The notes below the pieces were generated by a model that saw only the letters and a list, made by a program, of their open reading frames with translations, was not told where the DNA came from and did no database searches. Source: Candidatus Binatia bacterium (GTDB lineage Bacteria; Desulfobacterota; Binatia; Bin18). From it: a stretch of 46,137 bases of DNA. Each line of letters opens with the position of its first letter. Positions within the stretch are counted from its first letter, which is position 1. The stretch lies in assembly GCA_022824615.1 (NCBI GenBank), contig JAJDZM010000116.1, positions 1 to 46,137 of the forward strand. The letters run 5' to 3'. Shown here piece by piece: positions 35,049 through 43,723 of this stretch. The translations under genes and the position numbers were made by a program.

Positions 35049-36146
35049 CTACAGCGAATCGGCAAACCCTTTGATATCGCGGACGGTGGCAGCGTATACG
35101 TCCGGGATCGCTTTGGGGAAAAGGACGTCGGCGGCGTGGCAGGTCCCGTTGACGGTCCGACTGTAGACCGGCACCCCCGCTGCCATGAGTCGCTGATAAT
35201 GGACGAGCCCCTCGTCCCGCAGGGGGTCTAATTCGTTGACCGAGATGACGTGCGGGGGTAACCCCTGGAGGTCTTCCCCGGTGGCCCAGTACGGCCAACA
35301 CAGTGGGTTTTTCGCGTTTTTGCCCTCAGGGTCGTAAACACTTGCCAGCACTTCCATCTGGCGGCAGTTGATCAAGTAGTTGTCGTTCTCGTACAGAGAG
35401 CGCAGCTCCTGGCCCGGCTGTGCCCACTCGCCATAAATATACGGGCACAAGGCGTAGACGCCGGCAATTTGTTCCAGGCGTCCGTCCTGCTTGGCCTGCA
35501 AACACGTGGCCAGCGCGAGATTCCCTCCGCCAGACTCACCCGACGCAATGATCTTCGAGACCCCCAGGCCGGCCTGGTTGTCAAACACCCATTGCAGGCC
35601 GCTGGTGCAATCGTTGAGACCGGCCGGAAACGGATGGTTGCCGAGCTTGCCCGCGCCATTGCGGAATTCCACCCCAACGGCGACCATACCGATGGCCGCG
35701 AGTTCGTCGCGCCAGCGGCGATACGATGGATCATCGGCGGTCAGGATCACCATGCCGCCGCCGTGCATATGATACACACAGGGCAGCGGGCCGGATGCGT
35801 TCCGGGGCATATGAATGTACAGATTGATGTCGTTGCCATCCACGCCCTTGATGACCTCGGTCCGCCGCTCAATGTTCGGCATCGCCGGCAGGTCGGCGCA
35901 CAGGGCGGCAAACACCGTTGCCATGCCGGCCTCACTTCCCGCACAGAAGTCGAGCTTTTCCGGCAGGGGCGAGGCCGCGTTGACCGGTATGGACGGCAGG
36001 GCCACATCGAGCTTAAAGGGCGCACAGGCGTCGACCAGGCGGGGGTCCGTGCGCGGATCGGTCTTCATGACCTGGTCCGGATTGCCGAGACGACCCGGTA
36101 AGAGCGGCAGATCGTTCTGGTGTGATTGTGATATCGCTGTTGTCAT
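35049..36146 (-). CDS. Alpha/beta hydrolase, hormone-sensitive-lipase (HSL/GDXG) family
   Basis: The 365-residue protein has the family's oxyanion motif H-M-H-G-G-G (near 126-131) and the nucleophile elbow G-E-S205-G-G-G-N. It also has an acid in N-E-L-D-P-L-R-D-E-G and a C-terminal catalytic His in N-G-T-C-H-A-A-D, in the standard order. Members hydrolyse short-chain esters or carboxylic esters such as acetylated sterols. An upstream region rich in AAAGGAG supports the ATG at 36146. It ends beside the hairpin at 34927. The intergenic 36147-36422 shows nothing beyond a ribosome-binding site for the next gene. Confidence 0.9.
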   Translation of the reverse strand: MTTAISQSHQNDLPLLPGRLGNPDQVMKTDPRTDPRLVDACAPFKLDVALPSIPVNAASPLPEKLDFCAGSEAGMATVFAALCADLPAMPNIERRTEVIKGVDGNDINLYIHMPRNASGPLPCVYHMHGGGMVILTADDPSYRRWRDELAAIGMVAVGVEFRNGAGKLGNHPFPAGLNDCTSGLQWVFDNQAGLGVSKIIASGESGGGNLALATCLQAKQDGRLEQIAGVYALCPYIYGEWAQPGQELRSLYENDNYLINCRQMEVLASVYDPEGKNAKNPLCWPYWATGEDLQGLPPHVISVNELDPLRDEGLVHYQRLMAAGVPVYSRTVNGTCHAADVLFPKAIPDVYAATVRDIKGFADSL

Positions 36147-36422
36147 GGTGTGACTCCTTTCTGATTTCCCCGACTAAAGAACGGCGAGACCATTACATCA
36201 TCGTCTCGTATGCGACGGAGGCCGTAGCACGCCTCCCTTTCCTCACCCTCTGTATACCAGACCAGCACGGCAGGGAAAAGAAGTCGGGCGGAAATCTGGT
36301 GTCGGCAGACTCGCCGGCACTCCCGGCCTGAGCTTGCGCGCGGAACCTTGGCTGTGAGAGACTCGCAGACGGCTGGCGCTCCATGAGGAACCCAGCCCGT
36401 TAATTCAGAGGGAGGAGCAGGG

Positions 36423-36866
36423 ATGGAACGCATGACTCCTGAGGAATGCCGGAGTTTCTTACTCAGCCCGGTGCGAACCGGCAAGCTGGCTACCGTGCGG
36501 AAAGATGGCCGGCCTTTGGTCGTGCCGGTCTGGTACGATCTTGAGGGAGAGACTCTTGTCTTTATGACGGGGCGGGACTCGATCAAGGCACGTAATATCC
36601 GTCACGAGCCTCGGGTCAGCGTGTGTGTCGATGATGAGGCGACGCCGTTCGCGTATGTCGAACTCGCCGGCACGGCCGTTATGTCCGATGAGGCAGACCA
36701 GGTGCGCTATTGGGCGGCGCGGATCGGCGGGCGCTATATGGGGCAGGCGTTAGCCGAGACCTATGGGCAGATCAACAGCGGGTCGGGAGAACTGATCGTA
36801 CACGTCACGCCAACGCACCTGCATGGCTATAAAGAGGTGACGGGTCGGTATCCACAGCCGACGTAG
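36423..36866 (+). CDS. PPOX-class flavoprotein (pyridoxamine 5'-phosphate oxidase-like, likely F420- or FMN-dependent)
   Basis: The 147-residue split-barrel protein begins with a short helix. It then has T-G-K-L-A-T-V-R-K-D-G-R-P-L-V-V-P-V-W-Y, typical of the PPOX/F420-dependent class. Further blocks are S-I-K-A-R-N-I-R-H-E-P-R-V-S-V-C-V-D-D and a C-terminal strand with T-P-T-H-L-H-G-Y. A GGGAGGAG ribosome-binding site lies just upstream. Members bind FMN or F420 and reduce quinones, biliverdin or other acceptors. It is convergent with a GST gene across a terminator. Confidence 0.88.
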   Translation: MERMTPEECRSFLLSPVRTGKLATVRKDGRPLVVPVWYDLEGETLVFMTGRDSIKARNIRHEPRVSVCVDDEATPFAYVELAGTAVMSDEADQVRYWAARIGGRYMGQALAETYGQINSGSGELIVHVTPTHLHGYKEVTGRYPQPT

Positions 36867-36876
36867 CCGCAAGGAC

Positions 36877-36917
36877 CTGTACGGTCGGCGTGGCAGGTTC
36901 CCGTACAGCAGTTTTTT
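36877..36917. terminator. Intrinsic terminator between the convergent PPOX and GST genes
   Basis: CTGTACGG and CCGTACAG form an 8-bp stem (arms 36877-36884 and 36901-36908), followed by GTTTTTT on the plus strand. Confidence 0.7.
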
Positions 36918-36935
36918 GAGACTGCGCAACTTTGC

Positions 36936-37634
36936 TCAGGCGTCGTACAGTTCGGCGTTGCGCTGAGCCGCGGCTTTCAGTTCGTCGTCGCTGTAGTCGA
37001 AGCGTGGCTTGCCAGCCGGGACGCACAGCCCGCGCTGTACGGCCTCGCGGACTTCGACGCGCGCCAACCAGGCGGTCAGGTGGGTGAGATCCGAGACATC
37101 CACGTTGGCCCAGCGATACGCGCGCGCCCACGGAAAGGTGGCGATATCGACCATCGAATATGCGCCGCAGAGATACTCCTGGTCACGGAGCCCGTCATTC
37201 AAGACGCCCAGCAGACGTTTCGATTCCGTGACGTAGCGCTCGATCGCATATTCGTCGACAATGCCCTTTGGTGCCGCGATACGCTGAAAAAACATCGCCT
37301 GCCCGAGCATCGGGCCGACCGCGCTCATCTGGAACATGAGCCACTGCATGGCCTGGTGACGAAGCCGGGGATCTGTCGGCCATAGCCTGCCGCTCCGCTC
37401 TGCGAGGTAGAGCAAAATCGCTCCCGATTCTGCGAGGACAAAGTCGTCATTATCATGGTCAACGATAACGGGAATGCGTCCATTCGGATTGAGTTTGAGA
37501 AAATCCGGCGTCTTCTGTTCATTTTTGTTGAAGTGGAGATACTCTACGTCGTAATCGATGCCGAGTTCTTCAAGGGCAATAGAGGCTTTCCACCCGTTGG
37601 CGGTCGGGGCGGTATACAAAGTGATTTCGCTCAT
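36936..37634 (-). CDS. Glutathione S-transferase (Ure2p/YghU-like)
   Basis: The 232-residue protein has a full GST architecture. The thioredoxin-fold domain contains T-A-P-T-A-N-G-W-K (active-site Asn/Thr region of the Ure2p/YghU-like class), N-P-N-G-R-I-P-V-I-V-D with the cis-Pro, and E-S-G-A-I with the gamma-Glu-binding Glu and Ser. The helical domain ends with S-M-V-D-I-A-T-F-P-W. The start at 37634 (M-S-E-I-T-L-Y) is preferred over 37649 on alignment grounds. It would act in the cytosol on electrophiles or disulfides. Its neighbours are the PPOX protein and, upstream, a toxin-antitoxin cassette. Confidence 0.93.
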   Translation of the reverse strand: MSEITLYTAPTANGWKASIALEELGIDYDVEYLHFNKNEQKTPDFLKLNPNGRIPVIVDHDNDDFVLAESGAILLYLAERSGRLWPTDPRLRHQAMQWLMFQMSAVGPMLGQAMFFQRIAAPKGIVDEYAIERYVTESKRLLGVLNDGLRDQEYLCGAYSMVDIATFPWARAYRWANVDVSDLTHLTAWLARVEVREAVQRGLCVPAGKPRFDYSDDELKAAAQRNAELYDA

Positions 37635-37763
37635 AGGTCTGGTCCTCAAGATGTATAGAGAGTCGCGGAGCCAGCGGATGTATTTGCTCCGGTGAGCATG
37701 GTTCCAAAAAATGCCGAGAGAAACAACCGGATGGGTCCTGTCCTAATGAGGGTAATGATATAC

Positions 37764-37791
37764 TTGAATAACCAATTTTATGGGCTACAAT
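37764..37791 (+). promoter_or_regulatory. Sigma-70-type promoter for the toxin-antitoxin cassette
   Basis: TTGAAT and TACAAT are separated by 16 bases in an AT-rich stretch and point at the VapBC45-like genes. The surrounding DNA is markedly richer in A and T than the rest of the window. Confidence 0.6.
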
Positions 37792-37831
37792 TCCTTCGTG
37801 TGGCAGGTCGAATCATGGCCCCGTCCGGTAT

Positions 37832-38029
37832 GTGAAGCCGCGCCTACGAGAGTACACAGAAGGCAAAGAGGCCGCGGGACGATTTGAAGATATAGTCAAG
37901 GCTGTGATGACTATTCCACCTAGGAGATACAGAAGCAGCCCCCAGCGTGGCGGAAGGATAAAGGAGTGCAAAAGAGCACGACCCCAGCCCACGACGAAAG
38001 TTCCAACCGGGCAATATAGACCAGCCTAA
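37832..38029 (+). CDS. Small hypothetical protein upstream of the toxin-antitoxin pair
   Basis: A 65-codon frame starts at GTG. Its first 30 residues read like a helical small protein (E-G-K-E-A-A-G-R-F-E-D-I-V-K-A-V-M then I-P-P), a pattern found in little antitoxin-like proteins. The rest is basic and low in complexity and may reflect a frameshift. It has no strong ribosome-binding site. It lies downstream of the promoter at 37764 and 31 bases before the DUF433 gene. It may be real, or a fragment of an older antitoxin gene. Confidence 0.35.
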   Translation: MKPRLREYTEGKEAAGRFEDIVKAVMTIPPRRYRSSPQRGGRIKECKRARPQPTTKVPTGQYRPA

Positions 38030-38060
38030 TCTTTTTGCTGGAAATAGCAACGAGGCCAGC

Positions 38061-38738
38061 ATGGCAGAACAGCAGAATATATATGGGGGGAACGACCCTA
38101 GGGATATTGCTGCGTACACCGTAGCAGAAGCCGCGCATTATGTTCGCACCCCTCCACAAACGCTCCGTTCATGGGTCGCTGGCCGATCAGACTCTGACCG
38201 GCTCCCTCTCATCTCTGTACCGGAATATGACCCCCCCCGTCTTTCCTTTAATAACCTGATAGAGGCGTATACGCTGCGGGCATTGAGAATAAAGCATCAG
38301 GTATCAATTAGGGCCGCACGTGAAGCCATCAACTTTGCAGAACATGCTTTTACCATTACCCGATTGTTCCTCCATCCCAGAGAATTACGTACAGGCGCGG
38401 GCCAGGTGTTTCTTGAGAAATATGGAGAGTTTGTGAATCTCAACCGGTCCGGTCAAATTGCCATTGCCAAATTCTTGGAAGAGCATCTCAATCGAATTGA
38501 GCTTGATGACTTGAACCTTCCGATACGTCTCTATCCTTTTGAGACGGATACAAACAAAATCATCGCTATCGATCCCCGTATTGCCTTTGGCCGTCCTATC
38601 ATTGCAAGTCGTGGCATCTCAACAATGGCTATCATTGATCGTGTTAATGCTGGTGAAAGGGAAGAGGAGATAGCAGAAGATTATGGCCTTGACTCCCGGG
38701 ATGTGGAAGAAGCGATAGTCTGTGAGCAGGCAGCCTAG
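38061..38738 (+). CDS. DUF433-family antitoxin (VapB45-like)
   Basis: The 225-residue protein has an N-terminal helix-turn-helix-like domain (Y-T-V-A-E-A-A-H-Y-V, then T-L-R-S-W-V-A-G). A C-terminal DUF433 domain follows, with D-P-R-I-A-F-G-R-P-I-I-A-S-R-G-I-S-T, then E-I-A-E-D-Y-G-L and D-V-E-E-A-I. It matches the DUF433 antitoxin VapB45 of Mycobacterium in layout and size. It precedes a PIN-like gene by 2 bases, so the pair is one unit, probably repressing its own promoter at 37764. The DNA here is lower in GC than the flanking genes, suggesting acquisition. Confidence 0.85.
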   Translation: MAEQQNIYGGNDPRDIAAYTVAEAAHYVRTPPQTLRSWVAGRSDSDRLPLISVPEYDPPRLSFNNLIEAYTLRALRIKHQVSIRAAREAINFAEHAFTITRLFLHPRELRTGAGQVFLEKYGEFVNLNRSGQIAIAKFLEEHLNRIELDDLNLPIRLYPFETDTNKIIAIDPRIAFGRPIIASRGISTMAIIDRVNAGEREEEIAEDYGLDSRDVEEAIVCEQAA

Positions 38739-38740
38739 GC

Positions 38741-39178
38741 GTGATCTTTTTTACGGACCGCGATCTGGGCTCGTCATTTCCCCAGATTTTATCAGAGGCA
38801 GGGCTACACGTCGAAAAACACGACGGCCACTTCTCTGACAACAACACGCCTGACGATGTCTGGTTGTCTATGGTTGGGCGGAATGGATGGTTTGCCATCT
38901 CAAGAGATAAGCACATCCGCTACCGAAAGAATGAACGGGATGCCGTAATGCAGGCAGGGGTTGGGCTATTTCTTATTGTTGGACAAGCTCCTCATAGAGT
39001 TCTCGCAGAAAACTTCGTTGACTGTATTCACAAAATAGAGCAGTTCTTGAACAGACATGATCCCCCCTTCATTGCAAAAGTGTATCAGCCGCCGTCTGAA
39101 CAACAACTACGTGGCAGTCGCAAGAAAGGGTCTGTGAAACTGTATCTCTCACACGAGGAATGGTTGGAGAGTGTGTAA
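38741..39178 (+). CDS. PIN-like toxin (VapC45-like)
   Basis: The 145-residue protein starts at GTG and begins I-F-F-T-D-R-D-L-G, with the first acidic pair of the compact PIN-like fold. It also has an E-K-H-D-G-H-F and the W-F-A-I-S-R-D-K-H block with an acidic residue at the usual site, which matches the PIN_10/VapC45 class rather than standard VapC. It is translated just after its DUF433 antitoxin. An RNase role is inferred from the family. Nothing identifiable lies in 39179-39443. Confidence 0.83.
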   Translation: MIFFTDRDLGSSFPQILSEAGLHVEKHDGHFSDNNTPDDVWLSMVGRNGWFAISRDKHIRYRKNERDAVMQAGVGLFLIVGQAPHRVLAENFVDCIHKIEQFLNRHDPPFIAKVYQPPSEQQLRGSRKKGSVKLYLSHEEWLESV

Positions 39179-39443
39179 TGAAGCTGGCCTGCGGCTTGCG
39201 TTGGCCACGGCGCTGGCGCTCCATCTCGCGGGAGTTGGTTCTCCGGTTAGCCTCTTGTAGGTACTGCGGAAAAAGAAGGTAAAACGTCCTCACCCTGTGT
39301 CATACGCAGAGTGCGGCAAATCTTGATTGGTTAGTCAAGCATATTATTGCTCTAATTAGGACAGCACCGCCCCTAACTCTCGCTTGACGTGCGGAAATTT
39401 CCGTGTTCGGGTAAGAAAATCATTTAATGTAGGAGGGCATGCA

Positions 39444-39779
39444 ATGGCAGATGTCGGGTCCGAGAAGGTTTTCGAGAACGACAAGGTGATCGTTTGGAAC
39501 TTCGAGCTCGCCCCAGGCGAGGAGACGCCCGTGCACACGCACGAGCACAGCTATATGTGGTACGCGATCTCGGGCGCGCCCTTGCAGGTGACCGACGAGA
39601 ACGAGAACGACTTGGGCACAATGGACGTGCCGACGGGCGCAATCTTTTCGCTGAAAGTGGAGGATGGCGAAATCGAGGTTGTATCCGGGCCGGGAAAGGG
39701 GATGTGCGTCCCGGCACGTCATAAGGCACGCAACGCCGGTACAACGCCGTATCGGGAAGTCCTGGTCGAGTTTAAATAA
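39444..39779 (+). CDS. Small cupin-domain protein
   Basis: The 111-residue protein is a bare cupin barrel: L-A-P-G-E-E-T-P-V-H31-T-H33-E-H35 provides metal ligands, and a later strand pair carries V-P-A-R-H-K-A-R-N-A-G-T with the second-motif His. A TGTAGGAGG ribosome-binding site just upstream fixes the ATG at 39444, with the frame open further but not coding. The substrate is unknown; bare cupins of this type often sit beside catabolic genes. Confidence 0.87.
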   Translation: MADVGSEKVFENDKVIVWNFELAPGEETPVHTHEHSYMWYAISGAPLQVTDENENDLGTMDVPTGAIFSLKVEDGEIEVVSGPGKGMCVPARHKARNAGTTPYREVLVEFK

Positions 39780-39842
39780 GTCCCGGTCGCTGCTCCGTCC
39801 GTTAAGATAGAGAAACTCCCGTACCGATCATCCTGCTTCTGC

Positions 39843-39884
39843 AAGGTCAGCACGAGCGGGTTTGGACTGCCCCGTCCTGACCTT
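39843..39884. terminator. Hairpin between the convergent cupin and acyl-CoA dehydrogenase genes
   Basis: AAGGTCAG and CTGACCTT form an 8-bp stem (39843-39850 and 39877-39884) around a partially self-complementary 26-base loop. It has no clear T-tract, so the terminator call is tentative. Confidence 0.4.
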
Positions 39885-39924
39885 CCCCGTTCGCCCCGAG
39901 CGCGTGGAAACCCCGTACAGAGCC

Positions 39925-41145
39925 CTACCGTTCTTGGGCTTGACGCGCCAGTCGCGCGTACCCGTCACGGGTCTGCGGCAAGCGGCGGTCCAGAATCCGC
40001 GCCGCGATGACCGTGCGCAGGATCTGGGCAGTCCCGCCCCCAATCGTGAACATGCGGGCGTCCCGCACCATGCGCTCCGCCGGCGTATTGCGCGAATAGC
40101 CTTTGGCGCCAAACACCTGTAAGGCGTCATTTGTGACCTTAATGGCCATTTCCGAGGCGAACAGCTTTGCTTGCGCAGCCGCATTCGGATCTGGGAACGG
40201 GCTCTCGTGGGGGCCGCGCGAACGGGCCGCGCTGTGGATCATGAGCCGTGCCGCTTCGATCTGAGTCGACATATCGGCCAGCATCCACTGCAGGCCCTGA
40301 AACTCGGCAATCGGCCGACCAAACTGTTCTCGGTCCAAAGCGTATTGTTTGGCCCCTTCATAGGCTCCGGTTGCCAGCCCTAAAGCAACCGTGCCCGCGC
40401 CAACCCGTTGGGTGTTGTAGGCGTTCATCAATTCGGCAAAGCCACGCCTGAAGCCGCCCGGCGGCGTTAAGACCCGGTCGGCAGGCAGTTCGAGATCTTC
40501 GAAATGCACTTCGGCTTCAGGAATACCCCGCAAGCCCATCGTGGGTTCACGGTGACCGATGCGCAAGCCACGATCCTGGTCGCGAACGGCAATAAAGCCA
40601 CCGATACCCTGCTCTGTTCCTTGTCCGTCAAACACGCGGGCGAAGATCAGATGGAGTTTCGACACACCGCCCCCGGTAATCCAATGCTTCATGCCGTTCA
40701 GCACATACGTGTCGCCGCGTTTATCAGCCCGCGTGGTCATCTCTGACGCGGCACTACCGGCCTGAGGCTCGGTAATACAGATGGCGGGCTTATCCCCGGC
40801 CAGGACCAGGGCAGCCGCGCGCTCTTTTTGCGCAGACGTGCCGTAGTGCATGATGGCGGAAAGCGCCCCCATATTCGCCTCGACCGCAATGCGTCCGGTC
40901 ACCCCGCACACTTTTGCCATCTCTTCAATGACGAGCACCACGTCGAGATAGCTCAGTCCGGCCCCACCAAACTCCGGCGGGATGGTCATGCCAAAGAATC
41001 CCGCCTCATTTAACGCCCGCACATTCTCCCAGGGGTATTGTTCGCTGCGATCAACCTCCGCGGCGCGCGGTGCGATCACGTCCCGTGCCAATTCGCGCGC
41101 CCGCGCCCGTAACGCAAGCTGCGACTCAGTCAGCATGTAATGCAT
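39925..41145 (-). CDS. Acyl-CoA dehydrogenase family protein with atypical active site
   Basis: The 406-residue protein has the acyl-CoA dehydrogenase fold: helical start, flavin strand C-I-T-E-P-Q-A-G-S-A, beta domain, and C-terminal G-A-K-G-Y-S-R-N-T-P-A-E-R-M-V-R-D-A-R. The residue before T-P, normally the catalytic Glu, is Asn. The alternative site used by isovaleryl-CoA dehydrogenase (E-R in the preceding helix) reads Q-R. It may therefore catalyse a reductive or monooxygenase-type reaction, or use another base. TAGGGAGGG supports the ATG at 41145. It lies 15 bases after a TPR protein gene. Confidence 0.88.
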   Translation of the reverse strand: MHYMLTESQLALRARARELARDVIAPRAAEVDRSEQYPWENVRALNEAGFFGMTIPPEFGGAGLSYLDVVLVIEEMAKVCGVTGRIAVEANMGALSAIMHYGTSAQKERAAALVLAGDKPAICITEPQAGSAASEMTTRADKRGDTYVLNGMKHWITGGGVSKLHLIFARVFDGQGTEQGIGGFIAVRDQDRGLRIGHREPTMGLRGIPEAEVHFEDLELPADRVLTPPGGFRRGFAELMNAYNTQRVGAGTVALGLATGAYEGAKQYALDREQFGRPIAEFQGLQWMLADMSTQIEAARLMIHSAARSRGPHESPFPDPNAAAQAKLFASEMAIKVTNDALQVFGAKGYSRNTPAERMVRDARMFTIGGGTAQILRTVIAARILDRRLPQTRDGYARLARQAQER

Positions 41146-41159
41146 TGCCGAAACCCTCC

Positions 41160-42539
41160 CTACGAATGCAGGCCAGCAGCTCTTTGCCGCGCGTGTTCCG
41201 CCCGCACGTCGTCGCCGCACGCCTGTAACACGGTTGCGTACTTTTGCCAGCTCCCAAAACTGTTCGGTCTCAACAACGCCCGCTGCGCCAGCAGCGCCCG
41301 CGCCTGCTCATAGCGTTCGGCGCGAATGGCGGCCTCGACGAGAATCTGGGTAAAGATATCCCGCTGCGCATGAGAGCCTCCGATCCCGAACCAGCGATCG
41401 CGCAGCGGCCACAATACATCGACCGCCCGCGCATACTCCTCGTTTTCATACGCCAGCACTCCTTCACACATCGGCACCACCACACCCGCCATCAACGACG
41501 CGGAATAATTGTCCGGGGTATGGGCAAAGGATTCGAGTGCAGTGATATACGTCTGCGCGGTCTCCCTGTCGTCCGCAGATGCCAGCGCCATCAGGCTGTG
41601 CAGATCGGTAAACGCCAGCACATGATCATCGACCCGCTTCCGCGCATACTCCGCCAGGGGCTCCCAGCGATCACCAACATCAACCCCCAGCAATTCCAGG
41701 CGCTTGAGCAGCGAAGCACCGTTTTGCACATCCAGGAAGAATTCCGTGTTCGCGGTCAGTATCCTGTTGTCATAGACGTCCAAGGTAAAATCATAGTCAC
41801 CCCGCTCAAGCGCGAATAAGGCCAAGTGCCACCAATTATGGCCTTGAAACGGGTTGCGGTCAGCCCATTGCTCGACCGGCCGATCGATCAGGGCAATCCC
41901 TTCGTCCAGGCGGCCCTGCATCTCCATCACGTGGGCGACCGAGTGGATCGCCCACAGGTCGTCCGGGTTCAGGTCGATTGACCGGCGACCAAAGGCTTCT
42001 GCTTGCGCGTAATCGCCGCATTCTTCAAGCGCGAAGGCCAACATGCCGAGGACGAAGCTGTAACCGGGGATCGACTCATCCCACAAGTCGAATACGCCGG
42101 CGACGGTGTTGCGAATGACATAACTCCGACCAGTCCAGAAAGTCGAATGGTGGTGCATTTTGAGCGCCAGCAGGTCGTGAGGAGAGTCGGCCAGTATGGC
42201 TTCCCAGGCTGCACAGGCCCGTTCGAGATTGCCGGTTGCCAACCCTTCCAGGGCGTCACAGTGCAGACGTTCGCGGCGGGCGGCGGGCGCAAGATGTTCG
42301 CGGGCGTGTGACGCACTGGCCAGCATTTTCGGGCGAACCGCGACCGTCTCAAGCATGGACATAACATACCCTCGAACCACGTGCGCCATCGGAAAGTCCG
42401 GGTCGAGTTCGAGGACACGCTTCAGATTTTTTGGCGCCACGAGACGATAATTCCACAGGTCGGTCAGCACCTTGTCATACTCGGTCAGAGCCTCGGCATT
42501 CGTCACTGTGATATCAAGACCGCGAACGTCGGTGGGCAT
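41160..42539 (-). CDS. TTC38-like tetratricopeptide-repeat protein
   Basis: The 459-residue protein is built of TPR-type helical pairs, visible as L-E-L-D-P-D-F-P-M-A-H, A-C-A-A-W-E-A-I-L-A-D-S-P-H-D, S-I-D-L-N-P-D-D-L-W-A and others. It contains the H-N-W-W-H-L-A-L block typical of the TTC38 family, whose function is unknown. An AAGGAG site precedes the ATG at 42539. It is transcribed with the atypical acyl-CoA dehydrogenase 15 bases downstream. A scaffold or substrate-binding role is possible, but unproven. Confidence 0.85.
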   Translation of the reverse strand: MPTDVRGLDITVTNAEALTEYDKVLTDLWNYRLVAPKNLKRVLELDPDFPMAHVVRGYVMSMLETVAVRPKMLASASHAREHLAPAARRERLHCDALEGLATGNLERACAAWEAILADSPHDLLALKMHHHSTFWTGRSYVIRNTVAGVFDLWDESIPGYSFVLGMLAFALEECGDYAQAEAFGRRSIDLNPDDLWAIHSVAHVMEMQGRLDEGIALIDRPVEQWADRNPFQGHNWWHLALFALERGDYDFTLDVYDNRILTANTEFFLDVQNGASLLKRLELLGVDVGDRWEPLAEYARKRVDDHVLAFTDLHSLMALASADDRETAQTYITALESFAHTPDNYSASLMAGVVVPMCEGVLAYENEEYARAVDVLWPLRDRWFGIGGSHAQRDIFTQILVEAAIRAERYEQARALLAQRALLRPNSFGSWQKYATVLQACGDDVRAEHARQRAAGLHS

Positions 42540-42660
42540 GATATTTCTCCTTCGTGTTACGGCGGCATAGTGTTGGGTCAAATGAAAAAGGAATTATAAG
42601 TTATTTGTGTTGTTTCGGCCACGCACTCTACGCTGTGGCATACCGGGTCGTCATCCGTCC

Positions 42661-42762
42661 GATGTTGCTCACCCAATACCGCCAAGACTTCTTTGTCTCC
42701 ACAGGATATATCAGCTGCGTGATGTTTGAACGAAGAGTTGAAGTTCATCAGGGAGGATCGGT
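42661..42762 (+). promoter_or_regulatory. Leader A, duplicated upstream of the FAH-family gene
   Basis: A stretch of about 100 bases ends at the FAH start. From CCAAGACTTCTTTGT at 42682 to the ribosome-binding GGAGG it matches leader B (43627-43723) at roughly three positions in four, with short matching blocks and few gaps. The match continues a little upstream (gatg-N2-gctcacc). It is more conserved than random spacer would be. Confidence 0.7.
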
Positions 42763-43611
42763 ATGAGTGTACTCGATGGACCACGGACGGAATGGCGTCG
42801 GATTTTGCACGAAGGCCAGCCCAAATGGGTCAAGCCGGACGGCGACGGGCTGCTGCTGGGCGATGGCCGAGCGATTCATGAGGCCGAGGCCACCTATCTG
42901 CCGCCGTGCGAACCAAGCAAAATCCTGTGCATTCACCTGAATTATGAATCGCGCCGTGCCGAGTTCCGCGTCCCACACATCGAAACACCCACGTATTTCC
43001 AGAAGCCGACAACGGCGCTGAACAGTCATCGGGGTTCCCTCGTGCGTCCGCAAGGCACGCAGTATCTCAACTACGAAGGGGAGGTGGCGGTGATTATTGG
43101 TAAACCGATGCGTAACGTAGGCCGCGCTGAGGTGTGGCAGTATATCGCGGGCTTTGCGCCCGGTAATGACGTGGGAAGCCAGGACTTTCGCGATACCGAT
43201 GCGGGCTCGATGCTGCGCGTCAAAGGTATGGACGGCTTTTGCCCGATTGGCCCAGGCATCGTGAGTGGGGTGGACATTCGCCAAGCCACGCTCCGGACCT
43301 ACCTCAATGACGCGGTCGTACAGGAAGGCAGTCTGAGTGAGATGATCTTTCCGATCGACTATATCCTGGCCGATTTGTGTCGCTATATCACGCTCCTGCC
43401 TGGAGATGTGATTATGTCGGGCACACCCCGAAACTCACGCCCAATGAATGTTGGGGATCTGGTCGAGGTTGAGGTCACCGGCTTGGGTCGACTCTCGAAT
43501 CGGGTCGTCGAAGCGCCAGCGCCCACATATCAGGTTGGACATCAACCGACCGACACCGACGCTGTCCGCCGCGTCGCATTGGGGTCGGATTGGCGAAAGG
43601 AGAAACGATGA
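42763..43611 (+). CDS. Fumarylacetoacetate hydrolase (FAH) family protein
   Basis: The 282-residue enzyme has an N-terminal short domain, then the FAH barrel with Y-E-G-E-V-A-V-I-I-G-K (metal-binding Glu pair). After that come G-N-D-V-G-S-Q-D-F-R, with a metal-binding Asp, and K-G-M-D-G-F-C-P-I-G-P (Lys and Asp). The end carries M-S-G-T-P. These match the 2-hydroxyhepta-2,4-diene-dioate isomerase/acylpyruvase branch of the family, which cleaves or isomerises diketo acids in aromatic catabolism. A GGAGG site precedes the ATG. The shared leader and position ahead of the BVMO suggest a catabolic unit. Confidence 0.93.
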   Translation: MSVLDGPRTEWRRILHEGQPKWVKPDGDGLLLGDGRAIHEAEATYLPPCEPSKILCIHLNYESRRAEFRVPHIETPTYFQKPTTALNSHRGSLVRPQGTQYLNYEGEVAVIIGKPMRNVGRAEVWQYIAGFAPGNDVGSQDFRDTDAGSMLRVKGMDGFCPIGPGIVSGVDIRQATLRTYLNDAVVQEGSLSEMIFPIDYILADLCRYITLLPGDVIMSGTPRNSRPMNVGDLVEVEVTGLGRLSNRVVEAPAPTYQVGHQPTDTDAVRRVALGSDWRKEKR

Positions 43612-43626
43612 CAGCGAGGTCGGGCT

Positions 43627-43723
43627 GATGAAGCTCACCACCAAGACTTCTTTGTTTCCAAAGGATATGTTACCTCGTAGCGTTTGAGTGAAGAGCTGAA
43701 ATTCAGGAAGGAGGACTGCTGGA
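43627..43723 (+). promoter_or_regulatory. Leader B, duplicated upstream of the BVMO gene
   Basis: This copy of leader A (CCAAGACTTCTTTGT at 43641) ends at the BVMO start with an AAGGAGG site. The overall spacing from the shared block to the start codon is nearly the same (about 80 bases in both). Confidence 0.7.
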
